From NCBI GenBank assembly GCA_041649015.1, contig JBAZNU010000002.1, forward strand, positions 310,001 through 374,000: a DNA stretch of 64,000 nucleotides, written 5' to 3'. The DNA is from Ignavibacteria bacterium. Its GTDB lineage: Bacteria > Bacteroidota > Ignavibacteria > Tepidaquicellales > Tepidaquicellaceae. Below the pieces are notes generated by a model. The model did not search any database. It was not told where the DNA came from and saw only the letters and a program-made list of their open reading frames with translations. The translations under genes were made by a program, and so were the position numbers. Of the stretch, positions 52,779 through 61,884 are shown one piece after another (positions within the stretch are counted from its first letter, which is position 1; each line of letters begins with the position of its first letter).

Positions 52779-55112
52779 ATGAATATAACGGAAGTTCAAA
52801 AGAAACTTGAATTCGATAAAATATGTGATAAACTGAAAAAATACTGTGTATCGCAGTATGGTATGGATAAGATTGACCGGATTGAACTATACACGTCAGC
52901 TATCCTGCTCAAAATTGAGTTTAATAAGCTCACTTCATTAAAGAAGTTTATTGAGGCAGGTAATGATCTTGAACTCGATGGTCTCAGAGATGTAAGGGAG
53001 GATATCGAGCGTTTAAGGATACCAGGTAATTTTATCCAGACTGAAAAGTATAACTGGATAAAATCTTTCTTGAGAATAAGCAGAATAATCAAATCTCAGA
53101 TTAAAAATATCTCTGAGAAAGATGAAAATGACAACATAAAGAAACTTGCTGATGGTCTTTACTCGGATAAGGTGCTGGAGCATTCAATAGAATCTACTAT
53201 TAACGAAACAGGGGAAGTAAGAGACTCAGCCTCAAAAAATTTGAAACGTATCAGAGATGAGCTGATTGATAAAAGAGACAATCTTAGAAAGCTTTTAAGT
53301 AAGCTGCTCAAAAGAGTTTCGGAAGATGAATACACGCAGGATGATTTAATAACTCTTCGAGACGGTCGGTCTGTAATTCCTGTAAAAGTTGAGAATAAAC
53401 GCAAGGTTCCGGGAATCATACACAGCTCATCAGCGACAGGGTACACTGTATTTATCGAACCTGCCGAAACAATAGATTTAAATAATGAAATAACAGAACT
53501 AACCTTTGAAGAAAAGCGCGAGGTAGAAAGAATCCTTCGCAATTTATCAGAATCGATTGCCAGATACATCAACGAGCTTAAAGTGAATATTGAAATACTT
53601 GGAGAGATTGATTTCATTAGGGCTAAAGCACTTTTTGCTATTGAATATGGGTGTGTAGAACCCGAACTTCATAAGGATAAGTATTTACTCAAAAACTGTT
53701 ACCACCCGATTTTAATTCAAAAACTTGGAAAGAATAATGTAATTCCCTTTAATCTTGAGCTCATAGAGGATTTAAATACGATTGTGATAACAGGTCCTAA
53801 TGCAGGGGGAAAAACGGTTGCATTGAAAACCGTTGGTCTTCTTCAATTGATGTATCAGTATGGTTTGATGGTTAGCGTTGAAGAAGGGTCGTGTTTTAGA
53901 ATATTTTCGAGGTATTTTGTCGTAATTGGTGATGAACAATCTATAGAAAACAGCCTAAGTTCTTTTAGTTCACATCTGAAAGAACTTAAAGACGTAATAG
54001 AAAATTCAGATTCAAATTCACTCGTTCTGATTGATGAAATATGCAGCGGGACTGACCCTAAGTTCGGGAGTGCACTATCAGCTTCAATGATTAAATATCT
54101 TTCAGATAAAAACTGTTTTACAATTGTAACGACACATATAGGAGACCTTAAAGTATTCGCTCATAATAACGAAAGATTTATTAACGCTTCTCTCGACTTT
54201 AATTTTGAGAAACTATCACCGTCGTTTAATTTCAGGATTGGAATTCCCGGTCAAAGTTATACATTCGAGCTTGCTGAGAAATTTAAAATTCCTTCAAAAA
54301 TTATAGAATTCGCATCATCTATGGTTGTTGATGATCAGTATAAAATAGAAGATATGCTTAGTGAACTCAACACATCAAGGATTGAATATGAAAAACTCAT
54401 ACACGAAACTCTACTTAAGAAAAAGGATGTTGATGAAATGGCAAATGAATATAACTCAAAATTATCAGCTATAAAGCAGAAGGAGAAAGAGATATTAAAT
54501 GATGCACGTGAGGAAGCGGCTAATATTCTTGAAGAAGGAAGAGGATTGATAGAAAGAGCAGTAAAAGAAATAAAAGAAAAGGAAAAGAATGTTTCTGAAA
54601 TAAAGAAGGAATTCACAGAGAAGTCAAAGGTACTCCTTCCAGAAGAAAGTACTACGCAGGAAACTGCTCATGTGATACTAAAAGTTGGAGATGTAGTTAA
54701 AATTAAAAACACTTCTACGAAGGGAGAAATAACTGAGATTGTAAAAGAGCTGGCTGTTATAAACGCAAATGGTATAACTCTGAAATCACCACTTAGCAAA
54801 CTGGAGTTAATAACCGCGGGATACATAAATAAGTACAGTGATTACAAATTAATCCTTAAAAAGGCATTTGATACAAATCTCGATATAAGGGGGAAATACT
54901 CGAATGAGATTACGGATTTACTTGAAAAATTCATTTACGAAGGGCATATTAACTCTGTTGAGAAACTCACAATAGTTCATGGAAAAGGTACAGGAAATCT
55001 CAGAAAAGCCGTGCACAATGTATTAAAGTCAAATAAGTTTGTAAGCAATTTCAGGCTCGGTCACTGGAATGAAGGTGATTCGGGTGTAACAATCGTTGAA
55101 ATTAAAAAATAG
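52779..55112 (+). CDS. mutS2: Endonuclease MutS2
   Basis: Protein of 777 residues: MutS-like core and ATPase, then a coiled coil and a C-terminal Smr domain. Walker A GPNAGGKT is at 339-346, and the Walker B region is DEICSGTDP. The Smr part has LDIRGKY and VHGKGTGNLRKAV. In other bacteria MutS2 limits recombination or splits collided ribosomes. The start is directly after the cvpA stop. Confidence 0.96.
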   Translation: MNITEVQKKLEFDKICDKLKKYCVSQYGMDKIDRIELYTSAILLKIEFNKLTSLKKFIEAGNDLELDGLRDVREDIERLRIPGNFIQTEKYNWIKSFLRISRIIKSQIKNISEKDENDNIKKLADGLYSDKVLEHSIESTINETGEVRDSASKNLKRIRDELIDKRDNLRKLLSKLLKRVSEDEYTQDDLITLRDGRSVIPVKVENKRKVPGIIHSSSATGYTVFIEPAETIDLNNEITELTFEEKREVERILRNLSESIARYINELKVNIEILGEIDFIRAKALFAIEYGCVEPELHKDKYLLKNCYHPILIQKLGKNNVIPFNLELIEDLNTIVITGPNAGGKTVALKTVGLLQLMYQYGLMVSVEEGSCFRIFSRYFVVIGDEQSIENSLSSFSSHLKELKDVIENSDSNSLVLIDEICSGTDPKFGSALSASMIKYLSDKNCFTIVTTHIGDLKVFAHNNERFINASLDFNFEKLSPSFNFRIGIPGQSYTFELAEKFKIPSKIIEFASSMVVDDQYKIEDMLSELNTSRIEYEKLIHETLLKKKDVDEMANEYNSKLSAIKQKEKEILNDAREEAANILEEGRGLIERAVKEIKEKEKNVSEIKKEFTEKSKVLLPEESTTQETAHVILKVGDVVKIKNTSTKGEITEIVKELAVINANGITLKSPLSKLELITAGYINKYSDYKLILKKAFDTNLDIRGKYSNEITDLLEKFIYEGHINSVEKLTIVHGKGTGNLRKAVHNVLKSNKFVSNFRLGHWNEGDSGVTIVEIKK

Positions 55113-55114
55113 TT

Positions 55115-56473
55115 ATGCTAAAAAGAATTCTTATAGTTGATGATGAAGCTTCCATTGTAGAAAGCTTATCGCTGATACTGCGTCATGCAAATTATTCTGT
55201 TGATTTTTGTTACGATGGAGTATCTGCATTAAAGATGTTTAATGAAAGAAGCTATGATCTTATTTTGCTCGATATCAAAATGCCGAAAATGGACGGCATG
55301 GAAGTTTTGGAAAACATAATGAGTATAAACCGTGAGCAGCTTGTAATAATGATATCGGGACATGGCAATATAGAAACTGCCGTTGAAGCAACTAAAAAAG
55401 GTGCATATTATTTTTTAGAAAAACCTCTTCCCGATGTTTCTGAACTACTGATTATAATAAAGAATGCACTAGAACTAAAGCAGAGTAAGGATGAACTTTC
55501 TAAATACAAAAATGAACTTATAAGTGCGAATAAAATTATAGGAGTGAGTAAGGATGTTCAGTCCGTCAGAGATCTGATTGAAAAATACAAAGACCTTGAT
55601 CTGAATATACTCATAACCGGGGAAAGCGGAACCGGTAAACTCCTTGTCGCAAACATGCTGCATTTCGATTCCAAAAGAGCAGATCAGCCATTTGTTATTA
55701 TTAATTGTGCTTCACTTAAAGGTGAAAATGTTGATGAAGAATTATTTGGTTTAGTAAAGGACGGAAATCCGAAAATTAGAGGCAAACTCGAGGAAGCTGA
55801 AGGCGGGTCGATTTTGTTCGATGAAATTTCGAATATTAACACTGAAATACAATCAAAGCTTTTAAAAGTAATTGACGAGTCAAAATACACAAGAGTAGGG
55901 GATTCCAAAGTACGGAAAACAAATGTTAGATTTCTATTTACAACGAACAAGGACCTTCCTTTCGAAATATCAGAAGGTCGATTCAGAGATGATTTTTACC
56001 ATAGGATAAATGTCATGAATATTAATATTACCCCATTACGTGAGAGGACAGATGATATTAAAGTACTTACTGAATATTTTATTAATCAGGTATGTAAGGC
56101 ATACAATATCAGTTCGAGAAAATTCTCAACAGGTGCTCTTAAAAAACTAACTTCATTCAGATGGACTGGTAATGTTCGTGAGCTAAAAAACTTTATCGAG
56201 AGAATAATATTCACTGTCGAAAGTACAGTTATTGAAGAAGAGGACATTGATATACCTGAAACGAAACATACTAAAGAACTGAACGATTTACTGAACAGAA
56301 ATCTTTCTTTGAATGAGTTTCAAAATGAATCAGAAAAAATATTTTTGTTAAAGGTTTTGAAAGATTATAGGAACAACATCAGTCAGACTGCTGAAGGATT
56401 GAAAATACAAAGAAGTCATATGTATAAGCTAATGACAAAATACAATATTCCGACTCCGACAAAAACTAGGTAA
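55115..56473 (+). CDS. NtrC-family response regulator lacking the GAFTGA loop
   Basis: Protein of 452 residues: a receiver (phosphoacceptor D53 in LLDIKMP), an AAA+ domain with Walker A GESGTGK (169-175), Walker B ILFDEIS (233-239) and the arginine-finger region RFRDDFYHRINV, then a Fis-type HTH (SQTAEGLKIQRSHMYKLM). The sigma-54 contact loop GAFTGA expected near residue 216 after ELFG is absent: the stretch reads ELFGLVKDGNPKIRGKLEEA. ATP-binding residues look intact. It may therefore regulate without sigma-54, as TyrR does. It starts two bases after mutS2. Confidence 0.88.
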   Translation: MLKRILIVDDEASIVESLSLILRHANYSVDFCYDGVSALKMFNERSYDLILLDIKMPKMDGMEVLENIMSINREQLVIMISGHGNIETAVEATKKGAYYFLEKPLPDVSELLIIIKNALELKQSKDELSKYKNELISANKIIGVSKDVQSVRDLIEKYKDLDLNILITGESGTGKLLVANMLHFDSKRADQPFVIINCASLKGENVDEELFGLVKDGNPKIRGKLEEAEGGSILFDEISNINTEIQSKLLKVIDESKYTRVGDSKVRKTNVRFLFTTNKDLPFEISEGRFRDDFYHRINVMNINITPLRERTDDIKVLTEYFINQVCKAYNISSRKFSTGALKKLTSFRWTGNVRELKNFIERIIFTVESTVIEEEDIDIPETKHTKELNDLLNRNLSLNEFQNESEKIFLLKVLKDYRNNISQTAEGLKIQRSHMYKLMTKYNIPTPTKTR

Positions 56474-57107
56474 AGAGTTTCAAGTCTAAAAGAAGTTCTT
56501 TTTCTATCTTGTCGATGATGTAATGGAAATCATTGTGGGAATGAACGAAATCAAGATTATCTTTATTCACAATAATAACTTTGCCCAATTTATAATTCTT
56601 AATCCATTCTTCATAACTATCATTTAATTCTTCAAGATAATTTACATCGATTGATTTTTCGAATTCCCGTCCTCGTATTTTAATCTGATTAAGCAGGGTA
56701 GGTATACTTGCCTGAAGGTATACAAGTACATCTGGCGGTTTTAAAAAATTAGTCATATCAAAGAACAAACTTGAATAAGTTTCAAAATCTCTGTCAGACA
56801 TCTTACCGAGTTTGTGAAGGTTTTTTGCAAAGATTTCTACATCTTCGTATATGCTTCTGTCTTGTATTACTGAGCCTGGCCTTTCTGTCAGCTCTTTATG
56901 TGTATTAAAACGATGTGCGAGAAAATAAATTTGAAGGTTAAACGACCAGCGGGACATATCTGCGTAAAAGTCGCTGAGATATGGATTATCAGCAACTGAC
57001 TCATAATATGGCAGCCATTTAAATTTTTCAGCAAGTAATTCCGTTAGTGAAGATTTCCCTGAACCGATATTACCTGCAACCGATATAAATATCTTGTTAT
57101 TGGACAC
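56466..57107 (-). CDS. Deoxynucleoside kinase
   Basis: Salvage kinase of 213 residues of the dCK/dGK family, which phosphorylates deoxynucleosides with ATP. P-loop GNIGSGKSSL is followed by YYESVADNPYL and the DRS motif in IQDRSIYEDVEIF; the lid has KIRGREFEKSI. The start is GTG 57107. The substrate (dA, dG or dC) is unknown. Its 3' end overlaps the convergent NtrC-like gene by eight bases, and the ribosomal cluster's terminator precedes it. Confidence 0.9.
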   Translation of the reverse strand: MSNNKIFISVAGNIGSGKSSLTELLAEKFKWLPYYESVADNPYLSDFYADMSRWSFNLQIYFLAHRFNTHKELTERPGSVIQDRSIYEDVEIFAKNLHKLGKMSDRDFETYSSLFFDMTNFLKPPDVLVYLQASIPTLLNQIKIRGREFEKSIDVNYLEELNDSYEEWIKNYKLGKVIIVNKDNLDFVHSHNDFHYIIDKIEKELLLDLKLFT

Positions 57108-57110
57108 TTC

Positions 57111-57143
57111 AAATAAAAAGGGTCAGTATTATGTTAACTGACC
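57111..57143 (-). terminator. Intrinsic terminator of the ffh-rplS cluster
   Basis: The stem GGTCAGT (57121-57127) and ACTGACC (57137-57143) has a 9-base loop. On the minus strand it is followed by CTTTTTATTT (57120-57111). It lies just after rplS. Confidence 0.85.
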
Positions 57144-57156
57144 TGATTAAGAAAGA

Positions 57157-57591
57157 TTACTCTTTTGTTTCTTCAGCTTGTGTATCTTCTGCTTTTACTT
57201 GTATCGCAGGAGCAGGCGATTCTTCAATCACCGATTCAAGAATTTTTCTTCTCTTTTCTTTTATCTTTGTTGCAGCCTTACCCGTAAGACCTCTTAAATA
57301 GTATAGTTTCGCTCTGCGGATACCGCCATGCTTTTCGATTACTACTTTTAATATCTTTGGTGAATTGATAGGGAATATCCTTTCAACACCGACGCCATTG
57401 GATATTTTTCTTACCCTGAAAGTCTTGCTTAATCCGCTGCCTTTAATTCCCATAACTATACCCTTGTACTGCTGTACTCTTTCTTTGTCACCCTCAATAA
57501 CCTTGACGAAAACAGTTATTGTATCGCCAACACGAAAGTCGGGTAAATCATTTCTTAACTGTGCTGCTTCGACTAATTTAATTTTGTTCAT
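57157..57591 (-). CDS. rplS: 50S ribosomal protein bL19
   Basis: Large-subunit protein of 144 residues at the subunit interface. Family blocks are FRVGDTITVFVKV, GIVMGIKGSGLSKTFRVRK and the GVERIFPINSP segment. A C-terminal tail of about 30 residues, ending EDTQAEETKE, extends past the usual length of about 115. AGGAG lies before the ATG. It is the last gene of the ffh-rpsP-rimM-trmD-rplS cluster, a conserved bacterial order. Confidence 0.97.
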   Translation of the reverse strand: MNKIKLVEAAQLRNDLPDFRVGDTITVFVKVIEGDKERVQQYKGIVMGIKGSGLSKTFRVRKISNGVGVERIFPINSPKILKVVIEKHGGIRRAKLYYLRGLTGKAATKIKEKRRKILESVIEESPAPAIQVKAEDTQAEETKE

Positions 57592-57611
57592 TTAATTAAT
57601 TGCTCCTGTAA

Positions 57612-58292
57612 TTATTGTTTATTTAATTTTTTAATTTTTCTGTATTTTGCTAAAGCTTTTTTGCTGCGCCATTCATTTATTTTACTATGATTACCTGATA
57701 ATAAAACCTCAGGTACTTTTAATCCATCATACTTTTCCGGTCTTGTGTATTGCGGATAGTCAAATCCCGATTCAATTTGAAATGTGTCAGTCAAAGCTGA
57801 TTCCCCGTCTCCGAGTGCTCCCGGCAATAATCTCGAGATTGAATCAATAAAAACGAGAGCTGCCACATCCCCGCATGAAAGAACATAATCACCTATTGAT
57901 ATCTCTGCTGTAACGTATCTTTTAATGACACGTTCATCGATTCCTTTGTAATGTCCGCAAATCAACAATATATTATTCTTTAGAGAATAATAGTTTACAA
58001 ACTTCTGGTTCAATCTTTTTCCTTGCGGTGAAAAATAGACTATCTCATCATAATCATATTTTTCCATAAGTCTGTCTACACATTTGAAAAAAGGTTCGGG
58101 TTTCAATATCATACCTGCTCCTCCTCCATAGGGTAAATCATCTATTTGTTTATACTTTCCTTCGGCATAATCCCTTAGATTATGCAGATGGACAGATACG
58201 AGTCCCTTTTTTCTCGCTCTCGAAATCAAACCATTTGTCAAAGAACTTTCAAGAATCTTTGGATTGGCTGATATAATGTCAAACCGCATCAT
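57612..58292 (-). CDS. trmD: tRNA (guanine-37-N1)-methyltransferase
   Basis: SPOUT methyltransferase of 226 residues that makes m1G37 and protects the reading frame. It shows MRFDIISANP, the DDLPYGGGAGM block, ICGHYKGIDERV and the trefoil-knot segment SIGDYVLSCGD. Its start lies inside the last 14 bases of rimM, so translation is coupled. Confidence 0.97.
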   Translation of the reverse strand: MMRFDIISANPKILESSLTNGLISRARKKGLVSVHLHNLRDYAEGKYKQIDDLPYGGGAGMILKPEPFFKCVDRLMEKYDYDEIVYFSPQGKRLNQKFVNYYSLKNNILLICGHYKGIDERVIKRYVTAEISIGDYVLSCGDVAALVFIDSISRLLPGALGDGESALTDTFQIESGFDYPQYTRPEKYDGLKVPEVLLSGNHSKINEWRSKKALAKYRKIKKLNKQ

Positions 58293-58836
58293 AATCTATC
58301 AATCCTTCAATAAGTGCTACATCAATTCTCTTCTTTATTACGTCAATCTTTGTCACAATCTCTTTAAGAAGCGGAATCATCACTTCATTTCCTTTTGAAG
58401 TTTTAACGAATAAAATATCCGAACTTCCAAAATTATCTATACGAATCACCTCCCCAAGCATATTTTTTCCTTCATACACAATACATCCTAACATTTCATA
58501 ATAATAATATAATCCCTTCGGTAGTTTCACTTTTTTCTTCTCATCTATGCAAATCAGCATATTTATGTAACTGCTGATTTCATTTATATCGTCATACCCG
58601 TCAAGTTTCAGCTTTATATAATTACTGAATAGCGAAACTTCCTTAATCTTGAATAATTTTTTCTCTGTCTTGGAGTTTATAACCAATTTATTCAGGCTTT
58701 CATTAAAAATATAAACTTCCTTCAGTTTCAAAAACCTTTCGGGGAAGTCAGTTAATGGTATCACCTTTAACAGACCTTTTACGCCTACCGGCTTCGTTAT
58801 TTTGCCTATGAAAATAAGTTGATTTAAATCGTCCAC
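58279..58836 (-). CDS. rimM: Ribosome maturation factor RimM
   Basis: 30S maturation factor of 185 residues that binds S19. The N-terminal barrel starts FIGKITKPVGVKGLLKV, and the PRC-barrel part ends in MIPLLKEIVTKIDV. It is placed between rpsP and trmD as in most bacteria. The gap of 98 bases to rpsP holds a palindrome. Confidence 0.94.
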   Translation of the reverse strand: MDDLNQLIFIGKITKPVGVKGLLKVIPLTDFPERFLKLKEVYIFNESLNKLVINSKTEKKLFKIKEVSLFSNYIKLKLDGYDDINEISSYINMLICIDEKKKVKLPKGLYYYYEMLGCIVYEGKNMLGEVIRIDNFGSSDILFVKTSKGNEVMIPLLKEIVTKIDVIKKRIDVALIEGLIDYDAV

Positions 58837-58909
58837 TGTGTTTTATTTTAAAACAAATATCACATCATCCAAGCATATTCATTACTTCAAACACACAAAC
58901 TAATTCATA

Positions 58910-58927
58910 TAACCGTTGTAACGGTTA
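58910..58927. repeat. Palindrome between rpsP and rimM
   Basis: TAACCGTT and AACGGTTA (eight bases each) are separated by two bases. There is no T-run on the gene strand, so it is not a standard terminator. It may be an RNA hairpin or a protein site. Confidence 0.55.
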
Positions 58928-58934
58928 AATACTA

Positions 58935-59345
58935 TTATGCTTTAGCTTCCTCTGTTTTCTCTTCTGTTTTTTTTGCTTTCGCTTCTTTCTGTCTCAATTT
59001 TCTCGCTTTAGTCCTCTGCTGTTTTGCAGGTTTATCCTCAAAGAAAAGGTTCATCTTTTCTTCAATTTTCTCCGGACTAATCTTTGAATTCATAAGACGG
59101 AATTTCATCATTACACCTTCTTTTTTAAGCAGGCTTCTTACTGTATCCGTTGGTTTTGCTCCTTTTTTTAACCAGTGGATTACTCTGTCTTCTTTAAGTG
59201 TAATCTGCATTGGTTCGAGATGCGGATTGTAATGACCAACTGATTCAATAAATTTGCCGTCGCGCGGTGAACGTGAATCTGCAGCTACGATTTTGTAAAG
59301 CGGGATGTTCTTCTTTCCCATTCTTTTAAGTCTTAACTTGACCAA
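58935..59345 (-). CDS. rpsP: 30S ribosomal protein bS16
   Basis: Small-subunit protein of 136 residues: VKLRLKRMGKKNIPLYKIV and DSRSPRDGKFIESVGHYNP are diagnostic. The start is TTG 59345, supported by AAAGGAG nine bases upstream. A lysine- and glutamate-rich tail of about 45 residues extends the usual 80-90 residues. It follows ffh in the conserved cluster. Confidence 0.96.
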   Translation of the reverse strand: MVKLRLKRMGKKNIPLYKIVAADSRSPRDGKFIESVGHYNPHLEPMQITLKEDRVIHWLKKGAKPTDTVRSLLKKEGVMMKFRLMNSKISPEKIEEKMNLFFEDKPAKQQRTKARKLRQKEAKAKKTEEKTEEAKA

Positions 59346-59394
59346 GAAAAATGTCTCCTTTCGAGTACGTTTATATATTAATTATTTTAAAAAT

Positions 59395-60750
59395 TTAATT
59401 TATGTTAAGCTTGTTCATCATATCAGGTGGTAATTTCATTCCTTTAAGCAAATTCTTCATCTTTCCGCCTGAAAAATTCCTCATCATTTTCTTCATGTCC
59501 TCAAATTGCTTTATCAGTCGGTTAACTTCCTGTATTGATGATCCGCTTCCGTTTGCGATTCTTCTTCTTCTCATACCGTTTAGTATTTGAGGATTCTCTC
59601 TTTCTTTTAAAGTCATTGAAAGAATTATCGCTTCAATTCTGTGAAAAACCTTTTCATCAATCTCTTTATCCTTTAAGGCTTTGCTTGCTCCCGGTATCAT
59701 TGAAATTAGACCGCCTATTGAACCCATCTTCTTTACCTGTTTTATCTGGGATAAGAAGTCATTAAAATCAAACTTGTTTCTTCTGAGTTTTTCTTCAAGT
59801 TTTGCAGATTCAGATATATCAATCTCCTGATGTGCTTTCTCAACAAAAGACACTATATCGCCCATACCAAGAATTCGTGAAGCCATTCTGTCAGGATGAA
59901 ACTGCTCGAGTGCATCAAGTTTCTCTCCGACACTGACAAACTTTATTGGTTTAGTAACAACGGCTCTTATTGATAGAGCTGCGCCGCCTTTAGTATCGCC
60001 GTCAAGCTTTGTAAGTACTATACCGCTGTAATCGAGCTTGTCATGGAATGCTTTTGCAGTGTTAACCGCATCCTGACCGGTCATCGAATCAACCACAAAA
60101 AGTATTTCATCCGGTACCATTGCCTTCTTAATATTAGCAACTTCATTCATCATTTGTTCGTCGATGGCAAGTCTTCCTGCGGTGTCGATAATCATTGTGT
60201 CTCTTGCATTCTTGCGTGCAAAATCTTCTGCTTGTTTTGTAATCTTTACTACATCTTTCTCACCATCGAGTGAAAAAACAGGAACATCAATTTCTTTGCC
60301 CAGAACTTTTAGCTGTTCAATGGCTGCAGGCCTGTAAATATCACAAGCTGCAAGCAGGGGATTACGCCCTTTTGATTTTAAATATTTAGCGAGTTTCGCT
60401 GCTAAAGTCGTTTTACCGGAACCTTGTAGTCCGGCAAGCATAATGATTGAGGGAATTTTATTAGAATGTATTATATCGCTTTTTCCGCTTCCCATCAGTT
60501 CAATTAACTCATCATTTATAATCTTGACGATTAACTGTCCGGGAGTTATGCTGTTTATTACATTCTGTCCTAACGATTTTTCTTTAACGTTTTTTATAAA
60601 GTTTGTAACTACTTTATAATTAACGTCTGCATCAAAAAGAACACGGCGAACTTCACGCAACGATTCGTCAACGTTTTTTTCCGTGATTTTCCCTTGTCCT
60701 CTTATTTTCTTAAGAACGGAATCGAATTTATTTGTTAAATCCTCAAACAT
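59395..60750 (-). CDS. ffh: Signal recognition particle protein Ffh
   Basis: SRP54 GTPase of 451 residues that binds signal sequences and 4.5S RNA. G1 is GLQGSGKTT (107-115); further G motifs are DTAGR and TKLDGDTKGG. The methionine-rich M domain follows GMGDIVSFVEKA and ends PPDMMNKLNIN. It is the first gene of the ribosomal cluster. No 4.5S RNA gene was seen nearby. Confidence 0.97.
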   Translation of the reverse strand: MFEDLTNKFDSVLKKIRGQGKITEKNVDESLREVRRVLFDADVNYKVVTNFIKNVKEKSLGQNVINSITPGQLIVKIINDELIELMGSGKSDIIHSNKIPSIIMLAGLQGSGKTTLAAKLAKYLKSKGRNPLLAACDIYRPAAIEQLKVLGKEIDVPVFSLDGEKDVVKITKQAEDFARKNARDTMIIDTAGRLAIDEQMMNEVANIKKAMVPDEILFVVDSMTGQDAVNTAKAFHDKLDYSGIVLTKLDGDTKGGAALSIRAVVTKPIKFVSVGEKLDALEQFHPDRMASRILGMGDIVSFVEKAHQEIDISESAKLEEKLRRNKFDFNDFLSQIKQVKKMGSIGGLISMIPGASKALKDKEIDEKVFHRIEAIILSMTLKERENPQILNGMRRRRIANGSGSSIQEVNRLIKQFEDMKKMMRNFSGGKMKNLLKGMKLPPDMMNKLNIN

Positions 60751-60815
60751 TAAATATTTTTAAACAAACACTAAATTTAACGAAATTTTTATCATTTTTC
60801 AATGAAATTAAGCGT

Positions 60816-61742
60816 CTAAGTCTGCTGAAAATCAAGAATCCGGGTTTTAAATCCGTCACCCATAACATCATGAACATCAACGAGTACCATAAACGCTTTT
60901 GGGTCTTCATCTTTAACTAATCTCCTTAAACTGCTAATTTGTCTCCGATTAACTACAACAAATAAAACGTTTTGCCTTTTCCCGCTATATCCCCCTTCAC
61001 TTAGAAAAATTGTAATACCTCTGTCAAGCTCGGTTATTATTCTTTCTTTAATCTCATTTTCCTGATTTGTAATTATGTATGCACCCTTTGTATAAGGTAT
61101 TCCTTCGGCGGTAATATCCACTATTTGTGTTGTAATGTACAGATTCAGGTAACCCCAGATTATCAGATTAAGGTCTGTAAAAGCAATACCTATTGAAAAT
61201 ATTATCAGTGTCTCTATAATCCAGTAACCTGTTCCTATTGATAATCCGAAATATTTCTTCAATATTGCAACAGGAATATCCGTTCCTCCCGTAGAACCTC
61301 TGAACTTGAATATTATCCCAAGACTAAAACCGAGTAAAACCGAACCTGCAAGCGATGCGAGCAGTATGCTGTCAGTAAAAGCCCAGTACTGGGTGTTTAT
61401 GTAATCCCTCATGATAGGGAAATTCTTATACAGCAATTCAGGATTCAGCAAGTCTGCAAAGACAGAACCTAAAAACATTCCTAAAAAAGATTTTAATCCA
61501 AATTGCCTGCCAAGGAAAATCCATCCTAATATAAACAGGGGAATGTTCAGTATAAGCATTGATGTACCCGCCGGTATTCCAAGAAAGTTGTAAATAATCT
61601 GTGCAATACCACCGACTCCACCGGGTGATACTTTAAAAGGTATCAGAAACCAGGAGTACGATATACCAAAAATAATCGCTCCAAAGACAATGCCAACGTA
61701 GTCTCTGATATTTAGTATTAATTTTCTTTTAGGACTTTTCAT
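60816..61742 (-). CDS. YitT-family membrane protein (DUF161 + DUF2179)
   Basis: Protein of 308 residues with about five to six membrane segments. PFKVSPGGVGGIAQI and FKFRGSTGGTDIPVAIL are the two repeat signatures of YitT proteins. The C-terminal soluble DUF2179 domain contains ITELDRGITIFLSEGGYSG and RRQISSLRRLVKDEDPKAF. The function is unknown in the family. It is preceded by the lepB terminator, so it is a separate unit. Confidence 0.88.
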   Translation of the reverse strand: MKSPKRKLILNIRDYVGIVFGAIIFGISYSWFLIPFKVSPGGVGGIAQIIYNFLGIPAGTSMLILNIPLFILGWIFLGRQFGLKSFLGMFLGSVFADLLNPELLYKNFPIMRDYINTQYWAFTDSILLASLAGSVLLGFSLGIIFKFRGSTGGTDIPVAILKKYFGLSIGTGYWIIETLIIFSIGIAFTDLNLIIWGYLNLYITTQIVDITAEGIPYTKGAYIITNQENEIKERIITELDRGITIFLSEGGYSGKRQNVLFVVVNRRQISSLRRLVKDEDPKAFMVLVDVHDVMGDGFKTRILDFQQT

Positions 61743-61834
61743 AAAATTATATTAAAAATTATTCGATTGTTAAATTGGTTGTAAGAAGTCATGCAATTTA
61801 CGTATTCTATTACACTCATTAAAGGTAAATTAAA

Positions 61835-61862
61835 AAAGGCAGATATTTCATTATCTGCCTTT
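61835..61862 (-). terminator. Intrinsic terminator after lepB
   Basis: The stem AAAGGCAGATA (61835-61845) and TATCTGCCTTT (61852-61862) has a 6-base loop. On the minus strand a T-rich run follows, so it ends lepB transcription. Confidence 0.9.
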
Positions 61863-61884
61863 ACATAATAAATGAAATTCTTAT

